DNA of 64,000 nt, taken from Pseudomonas viridiflava. GTDB lineage: Bacteria; Pseudomonadota; Gammaproteobacteria; Pseudomonadales; Pseudomonadaceae. A program made the translations under genes and the position numbers. A model generated the notes under the pieces. The model saw nothing but the letters and a program-made list of their open reading frames with translations, was not told the DNA's origin and did no database searches. Each line of letters opens with the position of its first letter. Within the stretch, counting starts at the first letter, position 1. The stretch spans positions 372,001 through 436,000 of the forward strand of contig NZ_UTVH01000095.1 in assembly GCF_900585905.1 (NCBI RefSeq). The letters are read 5' to 3'. Positions 50,907-60,217 of this stretch are shown here, piece by piece.

Positions 50907-52208
50907 TCAGGCCGTTTGGCTGGCCTGGAACCTCGATAACGCCTGTGCAATTGTTCGCAAGGTTGGGCGCGCGCTGACCTCGGGTTGAACGCACGCCGCT
51001 TGAAGCGGCTGCAGCGGCGCCAGCGACTCGGTGCAAGCGCTGATCAATTCCCCCAATAGAATGCCGAACGCTCGCGCTTCGATGCGTTGCAGTGCCTGGC
51101 CCTGCTGTGCATCGGGGAAAAACGACGCGGCGCCGAAGTCGCCCAGCAGACAATGACCGCAGGTGTCATACAGGATGTTGTGCCCGTACAGGTCGCCGTG
51201 GGTCATGCCCACCTCATGCAGGTGCGCGCAAGCATCGGCAATGCCTTGAGCCAGACGCAGGGCGACGTCCGCCGACAGCCGCGTGTCCTGCGCATAGACA
51301 TCGCGTGAACAGGTTTGCAGGCTGGGCGGATCGGCAAGATTGCGCAGTGCCGGATCGACCAGCGCCATCACCAGCCCGGCAACATTCTGCGGGTGATCAA
51401 CAATGCGGCCTTTGACGCCAATCAGGTGCTCATGCTCGCCTGCGGCGATGCAGGCAGCCATTTCTGCAAGTGGCGAGCCGTCACTGGTGACGTCGCCTTT
51501 GTACAATTTCACCGCCACGTTGACCACCGGCTGTTGCGGCGCCTGCCACTGCGCTTGCTTAATCACGCCGGAGGCGCCTTCACCCAATTGCCGCTGCAGG
51601 CGCAGTTGCTGCCAGGGAATCAGTTTTGTCGAGTCCGGTTGCCGCGCAGCGCACAGCGGGTTGCCAGCAAAGGCCAGCCACGCCAGGGCGGGCAGCTGCA
51701 ACAGCCACTCTGGCAGCTCGGGCAACTGATTGGCGGCAATGCGCACCAGCTCCAGGTGTTCGCAGTTGGCCAGGCTTTTCGGCAAGGCTCGCAGCCGATT
51801 ACCGGCCAGCATGAGCTTTTGCAAGGCGTGGCACTCGCCGAGGGTGTCAGGCAGGTGCTCGATCAGGTTATCGGTGAGGATCAGCCAGCGCAGCCCGGAC
51901 GGCAGCGCCTCGGGCGCTACCTCGGTAATGCGGTTGGCCTTGAAGCCGACGATGCGCAGGGTCGCGCATCGGCCAATGCTCGGCGGCAGTTCGGTGAACC
52001 GGTTATTCGAACAGAACAGCACCTGCAAGCGGTGCAGGCGATGCAGGTGTGCGGGCAGGCTGCTGAGTGCGTTGCCTGTCAGATTGAGCACTTCCAGGCT
52101 GTCGGCCAGGGTGAAAATCTCTTCGGGGAATGTCTCCAGCCCGCAAGACAGGTCCAGACGCTTGACGCCGACCAACTCGCCGGAGCGCAATTGCGCGAGG
52201 GTATGCAT
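50907..52208 (-). CDS. Leucine-rich-repeat protein kinase
   Basis: A 433-residue fusion. Residues about 15-200 form some eight leucine-rich repeats (ADSLEVLNLTGNALSSLPAHLHRLHRLQVLFCSNNRFTELPPSI). Residues about 205-430 form a eukaryote-type kinase: glycine loop GEGASGVIKQA, VAVKLYKG Lys, catalytic loop HGDLYGHNIL and DFG in LGDFGAASFF. The key Lys, Asp, Asn and DFG are kept, so activity is plausible; HGD replaces HRD. There is no signal peptide or membrane helix, so it is cytoplasmic unless secreted. Its ATG is three bases after the TetR gene stop, so the two are one operon. Confidence 0.9.
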   Translation of the reverse strand: MHTLAQLRSGELVGVKRLDLSCGLETFPEEIFTLADSLEVLNLTGNALSSLPAHLHRLHRLQVLFCSNNRFTELPPSIGRCATLRIVGFKANRITEVAPEALPSGLRWLILTDNLIEHLPDTLGECHALQKLMLAGNRLRALPKSLANCEHLELVRIAANQLPELPEWLLQLPALAWLAFAGNPLCAARQPDSTKLIPWQQLRLQRQLGEGASGVIKQAQWQAPQQPVVNVAVKLYKGDVTSDGSPLAEMAACIAAGEHEHLIGVKGRIVDHPQNVAGLVMALVDPALRNLADPPSLQTCSRDVYAQDTRLSADVALRLAQGIADACAHLHEVGMTHGDLYGHNILYDTCGHCLLGDFGAASFFPDAQQGQALQRIEARAFGILLGELISACTESLAPLQPLQAACVQPEVSARPTLRTIAQALSRFQASQTA

Positions 52209-52211
52209 GGC

Positions 52212-52805
52212 TCAGGCCTTCGTCAGCGAAAAGGCCGTGTCAGGCTTGTGCGCTGCAAGGCTCAGGCAACAGTCGACCCACTGGTGCACACGCGCAAGGC
52301 TGGGCGCTGATTCGTCATACAGAATGCGATAGATCATCGGCGCCACCACGACATCGATGAGCAGGTCGGCGTCCGGTGCCGGTTCACCCCGCAGCAAGGC
52401 GCGGTCAATCATGATCTGCAACTGGTCGCGGGTGATGCGCGCGCATTTGCCGGAGCAGGTCGCCGCGCTGCTGGCCACCACGTCGCGCATCATCTCGCGA
52501 CCCGGTGCGCAGTCCAGCTCCTCAAGGTAAACCTCGGTCCAGGTGCGCAGATCATCGCGCAACGTGCCGCAATCCACTGGTTCGTCCGGGCGCAGGCGCT
52601 GCACTGCAGCATCAGCCAGTAACGTCGTGAGGTCGCCCCAGCGGCGATAGATAGTGGTCGGCGTGACGCCAGCACGTGCAGCGATCATGGGCACGCTGAG
52701 GGCATTGCGGTCATGCTCGCGCAGCAGTTCATGCACGGCGCTGTGTATTGATTCCTGCACCCGGGCACTGCGCCCGCCGGTGCGGATTCCTTCCTTTATC
52801 GCCAT
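52212..52805 (-). CDS. TetR-family regulator
   Basis: A 197-residue TetR repressor. The HTH is SIHSAVHELLREHDRNALSVPMIAARAGVTPTTIYRRWGDLTTLLADAAVQRL, followed by an alpha-helical ligand domain with two Cys in VVASSAATCSGKCARITRDQL. It is the first gene of the operon with the LRR kinase and may control it and itself; the ligand is unknown. The start is the ATG at 52805. Confidence 0.92.
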   Translation of the reverse strand: MAIKEGIRTGGRSARVQESIHSAVHELLREHDRNALSVPMIAARAGVTPTTIYRRWGDLTTLLADAAVQRLRPDEPVDCGTLRDDLRTWTEVYLEELDCAPGREMMRDVVASSAATCSGKCARITRDQLQIMIDRALLRGEPAPDADLLIDVVVAPMIYRILYDESAPSLARVHQWVDCCLSLAAHKPDTAFSLTKA

Positions 52806-52956
52806 GTGATGAGCCTTAACACGAGTAGTCGACGTTGAAAGGCACAGGCTAAAGGCGAGAAACGCAAACGCTTGGCTTTAGCACGGTGCCTGGTCGCAGA
52901 GTGTACCCATGTCGCCGCCAATGCAGAACCCTGCAAGGCGGCGCTTGCGGACCTTA

Positions 52957-53871
52957 TCAGAGCGAGGCTTTGCCTTCCTCGACCTTGCGCTGCCTCTTTT
53001 CCTCGATTTTTTTCAGCCGTTCACGTTCAAGGCGCGCGCTATTGTCCTTCTCGCTGCGAATCTGGGCGTGGCTCAGAATCGCGAAGATAAAACTGCCGCC
53101 GATGATGTTACCGGCCAGGGTAGGGCCGGCAAAGATCAGCCAGAAGTCGCTCCACGGCAGCTCGCCCGCGAACACCAGATAGGACACTTCGGCCGAACCC
53201 ACCACGATGTGGGTAAAGTCGCCCAGCGCCATCAGGTAGGTGATCAGCACGATGATCCAGATCTTGGCAGCTTCCATGGACGCGATCATCCACACCATGG
53301 TGGCAATCATCCAGCCCGACACGATGCCTTTGGAAAACATGTGCGCAACGTCGTTTTCCATCACCTTGCGGCCGATTTCGAGGAAGGCTGCGTCGGTCTT
53401 GCTGTCGAAGATCGGCAGGTTGAGCATCACGTAGGCCACCAGCAAGGTGCCGCACAGGTTGCCGAACAGCACTACGCCCCACAAGCGCAGCAGACGCCCG
53501 AAATTGGCCAGGGTCAGTTTGCTCATCACCGGCAGTACGGCGGTCAGCGTGTTTTCGGTGAACAGCTGCTGGCGGGCGAGGATGACCGCGAGAAATCCTG
53601 CGCAGTAACCCAGGCTGGCGATGACGTGGCTGGATTCAACGTCCGGCAGGCGCGACTTGAAAAGGCCCATGGCCATCAGCGACAGACCCATGGTCAGCCC
53701 GGCCGCCAGTGCCGACCACCACAGGGCAGCGATGCTGCGCTCCAGCTCGTGATCGCCCTGGATGCGGATGGTCTCGTGCAGCACCGCCGCGCGGGGCGGC
53801 TGGTTCTCGTCAACCTCGCGTTCTTCCTCCGCCGATAACCCAGGTGTTCTGCCGTCTTCTTGGTTGTCCAT
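52957..53871 (-). CDS. Formate/nitrite transporter family membrane protein (YfdC-like)
   Basis: A 304-residue FNT-type channel with six membrane helices (ALWWSALAAGLTMGLSLMAMGL, HVIASLGYCAGFLAVILA, LWGVVLFGNLCGTLLVAYVML, WIIVLITYLMALGDFTHIVVGSAEV, FLIFAGPTLAGNIIGGSFIFAIL). It is preceded by a long acidic N-terminal tail (MDNQEDGRTPGLSAEEEREVDENQ) and ends in a basic coiled tail (ERERLKKIEEKRQRKVEEG). The family moves small anions; this subgroup's substrate is unknown. The start is the ATG at 53871; the frame to 54060 overlaps the GNAT gene. Confidence 0.88.
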   Translation of the reverse strand: MDNQEDGRTPGLSAEEEREVDENQPPRAAVLHETIRIQGDHELERSIAALWWSALAAGLTMGLSLMAMGLFKSRLPDVESSHVIASLGYCAGFLAVILARQQLFTENTLTAVLPVMSKLTLANFGRLLRLWGVVLFGNLCGTLLVAYVMLNLPIFDSKTDAAFLEIGRKVMENDVAHMFSKGIVSGWMIATMVWMIASMEAAKIWIIVLITYLMALGDFTHIVVGSAEVSYLVFAGELPWSDFWLIFAGPTLAGNIIGGSFIFAILSHAQIRSEKDNSARLERERLKKIEEKRQRKVEEGKASL

Positions 53872-53998
53872 ACAACTTCCTTCGTGAGAATGGTGGCGTT
53901 TTGCTGCAACAGCTGCGCCAAGCTGACGTTTCAGACACAATCGGCACCGGGTCGTTCGCCGATGGGGCGCGGCGCTGATCAATAAAAGGGGGACACCT

Positions 53999-54484
53999 GT
54001 GAACTTGCATATCCGAGAAGCGTGCCGGGAGGACGCCGAGGTAATCCTGGGATTCATCACTGAGCTGGCAATCTATGAAAAAGCCGAGCATGAAGTGTTG
54101 GCAACGGTGGCTGACATCGAGCGTAGCCTGTTTGATCCAGCCTCGCCTGCGCGGGCGTTGATCTGCCTGCTGGATGAGCGGCCCATCGGTTTTGCGGTCT
54201 ACTTTTTCAGCTATTCCACCTGGCTTGGGCGCAAGGGCCTTTACCTCGAAGACTTGTACGTCGCGGCCAACCAGCGCGGGGTTGGCGCGGGCAAGGCGAT
54301 GCTGCGGCATCTGGCAAGAATCGCCCATGACAGCGGCTGTGGGCGTTTCGAATGGAGCGTGCTGGACTGGAACCAGCCTGCCATTGATTTCTACACAGCC
54401 ATCGGCGCGCAGCCGCAGGACGAATGGGTGCGTTATCGCATGGAGGGCGAGACGTTGAGGAACTTCGCCCTGGGCCATGCCTGA
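53999..54484 (+). CDS. GNAT acetyltransferase, diamine-acetyltransferase-like
   Basis: A 161-residue GNAT protein with the family motif LYVAANQRGVGAGKAMLRHLARI, followed by WSVLDWNQPAIDFYTAIGAQPQDEW. The N-terminal IREACREDAEVILGFITELAIYEKAEHEV resembles spermidine/diamine acetyltransferases. It starts with a GTG at 53999 after AGGGGGA. It is divergent from the FNT gene and precedes the subtilase gene by 56 bases. Confidence 0.9.
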   Translation: MNLHIREACREDAEVILGFITELAIYEKAEHEVLATVADIERSLFDPASPARALICLLDERPIGFAVYFFSYSTWLGRKGLYLEDLYVAANQRGVGAGKAMLRHLARIAHDSGCGRFEWSVLDWNQPAIDFYTAIGAQPQDEWVRYRMEGETLRNFALGHA

Positions 54485-54540
54485 ACCCTGGGGCTGCGGG
54501 GCAGTCAGACTGCTAACTTTGCCCTGCCAGGACTGCTTCA

Positions 54541-56349
54541 ATGCCCCTTCGCTTGCTATTGCTCGCTGCTGCGCTGTTCAGCGCAGCGGTGGTTCATGCC
54601 GACCAGCCGTTGAGAATCGAAAGGCTGGCGCGTTGTGACAATCTGCTGGACGCGCAGTGGCAGACGTTCTGCCTCAGTGTGCGTGGCCTTGATCCGGCTA
54701 CGGCGCAGCTCAAGGTCGGCGGACAGGCAGTACCCCAGGCGTCGTTTGAGCGTGAGGGCGAACGCCTCAAGCTGCGCTTGAAGACGGCGGACTGGCGCAG
54801 CGCACCGCTGTGGCTGGAGCAGGCCGGGCGCAGCAGCAATGCAGTGTGGCTGAGCATGGCGGGCAGCCATGTACTGGCGGCAACGCCTGCCCAGGTGGCA
54901 AAAAACATGGATGGCCTGACCAGCTATGTCGATCTGGTCAGCCTGATCATCGAAGAGCGCTTTGATGGCGCTCGGGAGGCGCAGCGCATCGCGGGCAAAT
55001 TCGGCGCCACGGTGGTGGGCTCGATTGCCCCTCTCAATACCTGGCAACTGCGCTTGCCGGTCACTGATCTGATTCAGCGCGATGCCATGGTCTTGCGCAT
55101 GGGCAATGAAATTGGCGTGGACGCGGTGGTGGTGGAAGAGTCTTCGCCAGAGGACGGGCTACCCGGGGCGGGCTCGGCACAATCCGGCACGGCAAAGACC
55201 AGCCCGCACGAGGCCGCGCCCGGTGATGGTAAGCAGGCCAAGCCTTCGCAAGAACAGTGGGCTGCCAACCGTTTCATTGATGCAGTCAATTACTATCGCC
55301 GCCGCATCCCTGTGGCCAGCGCGCCGATCAAGCCGGTGCCGATCCGGATCGGTTTGATCGAACGTGAAGTGGATTTCGATGCCCCGGATTTTGCTGACTA
55401 CTCAGGCGACTGCCACTCTGGCGCGCCGCGCACCTGTTTGTATGCCAGCGACGCGCAGAAGCCTGACGGCCATGGCTCCACCGTCGCCGGTATTCTTGCC
55501 GCAGACCGGGCGCAAGGCGGTAACAGCGGTGTGCTGCGCGCGCTGGATGGCGTCAGCCAGGGCTTCGAAGTGATCGTCGACCGCAACTCCGATGCCGGCA
55601 TCACTGCCAATGTCGCGGCGTCGGTGAACCTGGTGGAAGACGGCGTGCGCGTGCTCAACTGGAGCTGGGGCCTGCATCGCGTCGGCACGAAGAGGGTCGA
55701 TGGCGATGACGTCGATTCGTTGCTGCATTCCGGCATTGCCATGTCTGGCTATGAAGAGCTGCTGGAAGAGTTTTTCCTGTGGCTGCGGCGCAAGCATCCT
55801 GATGTGATCGTGATCAATTCGGCAGGCAATGGTGCATCGTTTTCCGGCACTGATGAATATCGCCTGCCCTCGTCGTTCATTACCGACCAGTTACTGGTGG
55901 TCGGTGGCCATCAGCGCAGCCGCGATGACGCGCTCAACGTAGACGATCCCGCGTACGTCGAAAAACGTCAGTCATCCAACGTCGATTCGCGGGTCGACAT
56001 CATGGCTGCGGCCTGCACCCGCGCCTCGACCCTGAACCGGAGCGAGCAGGGCGCCGTGCATTGTGGCACCTCCTACGCGACGCCGATGGTGACCGCCATC
56101 GTCGCTGCCATGCTGTCGATCAACCCGCAACTGACGCCTGAGCAACTGCGCATGCTGCTGCGCCGCAGTTCGATGCCCATCGGTGCCAATCACGATTTCG
56201 AGCCGATGGACGCCGACGACCTTACCGCGCCCATCCTGCCCTCGGAGCGCGATTATCGGATTGACGACAGCAGCATCGGCCGCTCCGCTCGGCTGGACAT
56301 GCAAAAGGCATTGGACCTGGCGGTGAAAAGTCGCACCCGTGAGCGCTGA
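54541..56349 (+). CDS. Exported subtilase-like (S8) protein with Glu at the catalytic Asp position
   Basis: A 602-residue protein with a signal peptide (MPLRLLLLAAALFSAAVVHA/D). The peptidase domain starts near residue 268. H311 (PDGHGSTVAGIL), the oxyanion N430 (NSAGNGASF) and S511 (CGTSYATPM) are the expected subtilase residues. The Asp position reads IGLIEREVDFDAPDF, so E274 stands where IDTGVDYxHPDL has Asp. Activity may be reduced or altered. Residues 21-260 form an unrecognised N-terminal region. It could be a periplasmic protease or pseudoprotease. No inhibitor or export gene is adjacent. Confidence 0.85.
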   Translation: MPLRLLLLAAALFSAAVVHADQPLRIERLARCDNLLDAQWQTFCLSVRGLDPATAQLKVGGQAVPQASFEREGERLKLRLKTADWRSAPLWLEQAGRSSNAVWLSMAGSHVLAATPAQVAKNMDGLTSYVDLVSLIIEERFDGAREAQRIAGKFGATVVGSIAPLNTWQLRLPVTDLIQRDAMVLRMGNEIGVDAVVVEESSPEDGLPGAGSAQSGTAKTSPHEAAPGDGKQAKPSQEQWAANRFIDAVNYYRRRIPVASAPIKPVPIRIGLIEREVDFDAPDFADYSGDCHSGAPRTCLYASDAQKPDGHGSTVAGILAADRAQGGNSGVLRALDGVSQGFEVIVDRNSDAGITANVAASVNLVEDGVRVLNWSWGLHRVGTKRVDGDDVDSLLHSGIAMSGYEELLEEFFLWLRRKHPDVIVINSAGNGASFSGTDEYRLPSSFITDQLLVVGGHQRSRDDALNVDDPAYVEKRQSSNVDSRVDIMAAACTRASTLNRSEQGAVHCGTSYATPMVTAIVAAMLSINPQLTPEQLRMLLRRSSMPIGANHDFEPMDADDLTAPILPSERDYRIDDSSIGRSARLDMQKALDLAVKSRTRER

Positions 56350-56355
56350 AGCCGA

Positions 56356-56994
56356 TCAGCCTGGCAGGTCGTGACTGTCCAGGCGTGTCACACCCGCCGT
56401 CTGCATGTCGCGCCAGGCCTTGTCCAGCGAGCCGTGCATGTCGATGGCCCGGCAGGCGTCGGCAATGACTGTGGTGGTAAAACCTGCCGCGCAAGCGTCC
56501 AGCGCTGTCCAGACCACGCAGAAGTCCAGCGCCAGGCCGACCACGAACACCTTCTTCACGCCGCGCTCGCGCAGGTAACCGGCAAGCCCGGTGGGCGTCG
56601 TGCGGTCAGCCTCAAGAAACGCCGAATAGCTGTCGATGGCGCCATTGCAGCCCTTGCGCAGGACCAGCTGGGCGTGGGGCAGTTGCAGGTCGGCATGCAA
56701 TTGCGCACCGACACTGCCCTGAATGCAGTGGTCAGGCCACAGCGTCTGCGGGCCATAGGGCAGCGTAATGACCTCGAAAGGCTGCCGCCCGGCGTGGCTG
56801 GAAGCGAAAGAGGCATGCCCGGCCGGATGCCAGTCCTGGGTCAGCACCACGCGGTCGAAACGCTGGCCAAGTTGATTGATCAATGGCACCAAGGCATCGC
56901 CGTCGGCCACGGCCAGTGCGCCGCCGGGCATGAAGTCGTACTGCAGGTCGATCACCAGCAACACACAGTCTGGGCCGAAGGGTTTTGCTGTCAT
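56356..56994 (-). CDS. pncA: Nicotinamidase
   Basis: A 212-residue cysteine hydrolase. Catalytic residues are Asp in LLVIDLQYDF, Lys in LVLRKGC and Cys in LALDFCVVWTALDA. The zinc-binding residues are in QDWHPAGHASFASSH. It converts nicotinamide to nicotinate in NAD salvage. The start is the ATG at 56994; a TTG five codons upstream is less likely. The subtilase gene ends convergently just beside it. Confidence 0.93.
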   Translation of the reverse strand: MTAKPFGPDCVLLVIDLQYDFMPGGALAVADGDALVPLINQLGQRFDRVVLTQDWHPAGHASFASSHAGRQPFEVITLPYGPQTLWPDHCIQGSVGAQLHADLQLPHAQLVLRKGCNGAIDSYSAFLEADRTTPTGLAGYLRERGVKKVFVVGLALDFCVVWTALDACAAGFTTTVIADACRAIDMHGSLDKAWRDMQTAGVTRLDSHDLPG

Positions 56995-57043
56995 GTCAGG
57001 TGTCCTCAAAGTTGCACAGGCTATGGCCGATACGCTACGGCGA

Positions 57044-58000
57044 TCACGTCAGCAGCCGAATCGGCGCGCCTGCCGCCCAGGCCTGGATGTCTTCAATCAT
57101 CTGGCTGAAAAACATCTGGTAGTTATTCTGCGTGACATAGCCGATGTGGGGCGTCGCCAGCAGGTTGTCCAGAGTACGAAACGGATGATCCAGCGGCAGG
57201 GGTTCAGTGGCGTAGACGTCCAGGGCGGCGCCCGCGATGCGCCGTTGCTGCAGGGTGTCCAACAGCGCAGCTTCATCGACGATCGGCCCGCGGGAGGTGT
57301 TGATCAGGTAGGACTCAGGCTTCATCCAGCCCAGGGCGTCGCGGTCCACCAGGCCTCGGCTGCGTTCGCTGAGCACCAGGTGGATCGAGAGGATGTCAGC
57401 CTGTTCGAACAGCTGCTGTTTGCTGACGTAGGTCACGCCGCACTCGGCTGCAGCCTCGGCGGTGAGGTTTTCGCTCCAGGCGATAACCTGCATGCCGAAC
57501 GCCTGACCATAGCGCGCGATCCACTTGCCGATACTGCCCAGACCCAGAATGCCCAGGGTCTTGCCGTGCAGGTCGCTGCCCAGGCCGATTTGCCAATGGC
57601 CGCTGCGCAGTGATTGGGCCTCGGCGACAAGGTTGCGCGTCACGCCCATGATCAGCGCCCAGGTCAGCTCCGGCGCGGCATTTTTGTAGCTTTGCGTGCC
57701 ACATACGGTAACGCCCAGCCGGGCTGCCGCAGCGAGGTCAATTGCCGCATTGCGCATGCCGCCAGTCACCAGCAGCTTAAGGCGCGGCAACTGGCTGAGT
57801 AACGCGTCATCGAAGAGCGTGCGCTCGCGCATGACACAGATCACGTCGAAGTCCCGCAGACGCTCGGCCATGCTAGCGGTATCGGCTGGATACTGATGCA
57901 GGAAAGTGACGTCGCCGATGCCGTCCAGCACGGACCAGTCCACCACGTCGCTGGCGACTGATTGCCAGTCATCCAGTACTGCAATTGTTTTACGTGTCAT
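57044..58000 (-). CDS. D-2-hydroxyacid dehydrogenase family protein
   Basis: A 318-residue dehydrogenase. The NAD motif is LGILGLGSIGKWIARYGQAFGM, the conserved Arg is in INTSRGPIVDE, the Glu in ALDVYATEPLPLDHP and the His in TPHIGYVTQNNYQMFFSQMIED. It would reduce a 2-oxoacid to a D-2-hydroxyacid; the substrate is unknown. It follows the same direction as pncA, 49 bases upstream of it, so they could share a transcript. Confidence 0.93.
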   Translation of the reverse strand: MTRKTIAVLDDWQSVASDVVDWSVLDGIGDVTFLHQYPADTASMAERLRDFDVICVMRERTLFDDALLSQLPRLKLLVTGGMRNAAIDLAAAARLGVTVCGTQSYKNAAPELTWALIMGVTRNLVAEAQSLRSGHWQIGLGSDLHGKTLGILGLGSIGKWIARYGQAFGMQVIAWSENLTAEAAAECGVTYVSKQQLFEQADILSIHLVLSERSRGLVDRDALGWMKPESYLINTSRGPIVDEAALLDTLQQRRIAGAALDVYATEPLPLDHPFRTLDNLLATPHIGYVTQNNYQMFFSQMIEDIQAWAAGAPIRLLT

Positions 58001-58065
58001 CTCAGATACGCCTCTGCTTTATACCGGGGAGTGTCATGCCAGCCGAGCAGTGCTGCAGGCCTGGC

Positions 58066-58719
58066 TCAGCCGAACAGTCCTGCGGCGATGTTGATCGAAA
58101 AACCGAGAATTGCAGTATTGAAGATAAAACCGATCAGGCTCTGCGCCAGGACTATTTTGCGCAGGCCTGGCGTGGCCACCCCGACGTCGGAGGTTTGCAC
58201 CGCGACGCTGAGGGTGAAGGAAAAATACAGGAAGTCCCAGTAATCCGGGTTCTTCTCGCCATCGGCGAAGCGCAGTGCAGGCTCTTTGCCGCCCCAGGTG
58301 TAGAACAGGCGGGCGTAGTGCAGGCTGAAGATGACGCCGGTGACCAGCCATGAACCGATGATCGTCAGGCCGGTAAATGCGTAATGCAGCGCGCGATCAT
58401 CGCCGCTCATGGTCTTGCTGCCCGCCAGCTCCAGGGTGATCGCCGCCAGGCTTGCCAGCGCGGCGACGCACACGGTGGTCAGCACCAGTCTGGCGTTTTC
58501 GTCTTCCACCAATGAAATGCGCCGAGCATCTGCGGCGTTGGTGCGAAAGGTGCGCAGCAGGATCAGCACCAGATACGTCCACACACCGCTGTTCCAGCCG
58601 ATCAGGCACTTGCTGATGAGGGTTATGTGCGGGGCCACCAGCGCGGCGGCAAGACCGCTGACTAAACCCACCGCAATGGCAATGCTCAAGCGTGGGTGGG
58701 TGTGAGCAATATGAGGCAT
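58066..58719 (-). CDS. DUF1345 membrane protein
   Basis: A 217-residue inner-membrane protein with about five helices (LSIAIAVGLVSGLAAALVAP, WTYLVLILLRTF, LVLTTVCVAALASLAAITLEL, ALHYAFTGLTIIGSWLVTGVIFSLHYARLFY, GLRKIVLAQSLIGFIFNTAILGFSINIAAGLF). The stretch DYWDFLYFSFTLSVAVQTSDVGV is typical of DUF1345. The function is unknown. Confidence 0.9.
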   Translation of the reverse strand: MPHIAHTHPRLSIAIAVGLVSGLAAALVAPHITLISKCLIGWNSGVWTYLVLILLRTFRTNAADARRISLVEDENARLVLTTVCVAALASLAAITLELAGSKTMSGDDRALHYAFTGLTIIGSWLVTGVIFSLHYARLFYTWGGKEPALRFADGEKNPDYWDFLYFSFTLSVAVQTSDVGVATPGLRKIVLAQSLIGFIFNTAILGFSINIAAGLFG

Positions 58720-58771
58720 GGCGCGACTTCATGGCAGGTATGCGCGGCACATTAGCACGTGCCTGCACGCA

Positions 58772-58804
58772 ATAAAAAACGACGCGCAAGGGGGTTGCGC
58801 GTCG
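58772..58804 (-). terminator. Rho-independent terminator after gudD
   Basis: Read on the minus strand CGACGCGCAA / TTGCGCGTCG with a 5-base loop is followed by six T. It lies 40 bases after the gudD stop. Confidence 0.9.
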
Positions 58805-58843
58805 ACTGCCAGCTGGCAAGGGAAGGGGGGGAAGCCGCTTGAA

Positions 58844-60184
58844 TCAGCGCACCAGGCAAGGCTGCTTGTTGTTGAATGTCCAGTCGGGCAGGAGGAATTG
58901 CATGGCGACGCTGTCATCGCGCGCCCCTAGACCCATGCCTTTGTAAAGCTCATGGGCCTTGTGCACCTGATCCATGTCCAGTTCGACACCCAGACCCGGC
59001 TTCTTTGGCACCTGGACGCAGCCGCCGACAATCTGCAACGGCGCTTTGGTCAGCCGCTGGCCATCCTGCCAGATCCAGTGAGTATCGATGGCGGTGATGT
59101 TGCCCGGCGCAGCGGCGGCGACGTGGGTGAACATCGCCAGGGATATGTCGAAGTGGTTGTTTGAGTGCGAACCCCAGGTCAGGCCCCACTCGTTGCACAT
59201 CTGCGCCACGCGTACCGATCCCTGCATGGTCCAGAAGTGCGGGTCGGCCAGCGGGATATCCACTGATTGCAGTTGAATGGCGTGGCCCATCTCGCGCCAG
59301 TCCGTGGCGATCATGTTGGTGGCCGTCTTGAGCCCTGTGGCGCGGCGGAATTCAGCCATGACCTCGCGGCCGGAATAACCATTTTCTGCGCCGCACGGAT
59401 CCTCGGCGTACGCCAGCACATCATGCTGGTCGCGGCACAGGCGGATGGCTTCCTTGAGGGACCATGCGCCGTTGGGGTCCAGTGTGATGCGCGCCTGCGG
59501 GAAACGCTCGGCCAGCGCCGTCACCGCTTCGATTTCAGCGTCGCCACTGAGCACGCCGCCTTTGAGCTTGAAGTCCTCGAACCCGTAGCGCGCATGGGCG
59601 GCTTCGGCCAGGCGGACAATGGCCTGAGGCGTCAGTGCTTCTTCGTGGCGGACCCTGAACCAGTCGTTGTCAGCGTCCGGTTCGCGGCGATAGGCCAGAT
59701 CTGTCTTGCCTTGATCGCCCACATAGAAGAGGTAACCGAGCATCTTCACTTCATCACGCTGCTGTCCCTCGCCCAACAGGGCCGCCACCGGCACGTCCAG
59801 GTGCTGGCCGAGCAGGTCCAGCAACGCCGCCTCAAGACCGGTGACCGCGTGGATAGTCACGCGCAGATCGAATGTCTGCAGGCCGCGTCCGCCAGCGTCG
59901 CGTTCGGCGAAGGTGTTGCGCACCTGATTGAGGATCTTCTGATAGGTCCCGATCGGGCTGCCGACCACCAGTTGACGGGCGTCTTCCAGGGTCTGGCGGA
60001 TACGCTCGCCGCCCGGTACCTCGCCAACGCCCGTGTGCCCGGCGTTGTCCTGCAGGATCACGATATTGCGGGTGAAATAGGGGCCATGGGCGCCGCTGAG
60101 GTTGAGCAGCATGTCATCGTGGCCAGCCACTGGCACAACCTGCATGTGGGTAATCACAGGTGCCTGATGAAGATTCTGGTTCAT
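58844..60184 (-). CDS. gudD: D-glucarate dehydratase
   Basis: A 446-residue enolase-superfamily enzyme. The K-x-K pair is K206 and K208 (FEDFKLKGG), the metal site includes DPNGAW (D236, N238), and the His is in GLTWGSHSNNHFDISLAMF (H340). It dehydrates D-glucarate (and L-idarate) to 5-keto-4-deoxy-glucarate. The enzymes that use this product are not in the window. It follows gudP on the same strand by 33 bases. Confidence 0.95.
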   Translation of the reverse strand: MNQNLHQAPVITHMQVVPVAGHDDMLLNLSGAHGPYFTRNIVILQDNAGHTGVGEVPGGERIRQTLEDARQLVVGSPIGTYQKILNQVRNTFAERDAGGRGLQTFDLRVTIHAVTGLEAALLDLLGQHLDVPVAALLGEGQQRDEVKMLGYLFYVGDQGKTDLAYRREPDADNDWFRVRHEEALTPQAIVRLAEAAHARYGFEDFKLKGGVLSGDAEIEAVTALAERFPQARITLDPNGAWSLKEAIRLCRDQHDVLAYAEDPCGAENGYSGREVMAEFRRATGLKTATNMIATDWREMGHAIQLQSVDIPLADPHFWTMQGSVRVAQMCNEWGLTWGSHSNNHFDISLAMFTHVAAAAPGNITAIDTHWIWQDGQRLTKAPLQIVGGCVQVPKKPGLGVELDMDQVHKAHELYKGMGLGARDDSVAMQFLLPDWTFNNKQPCLVR

Positions 60185-60217
60185 TGTTATGAGTCCTTGT
60201 CGGTTACAGGCAGTGGG

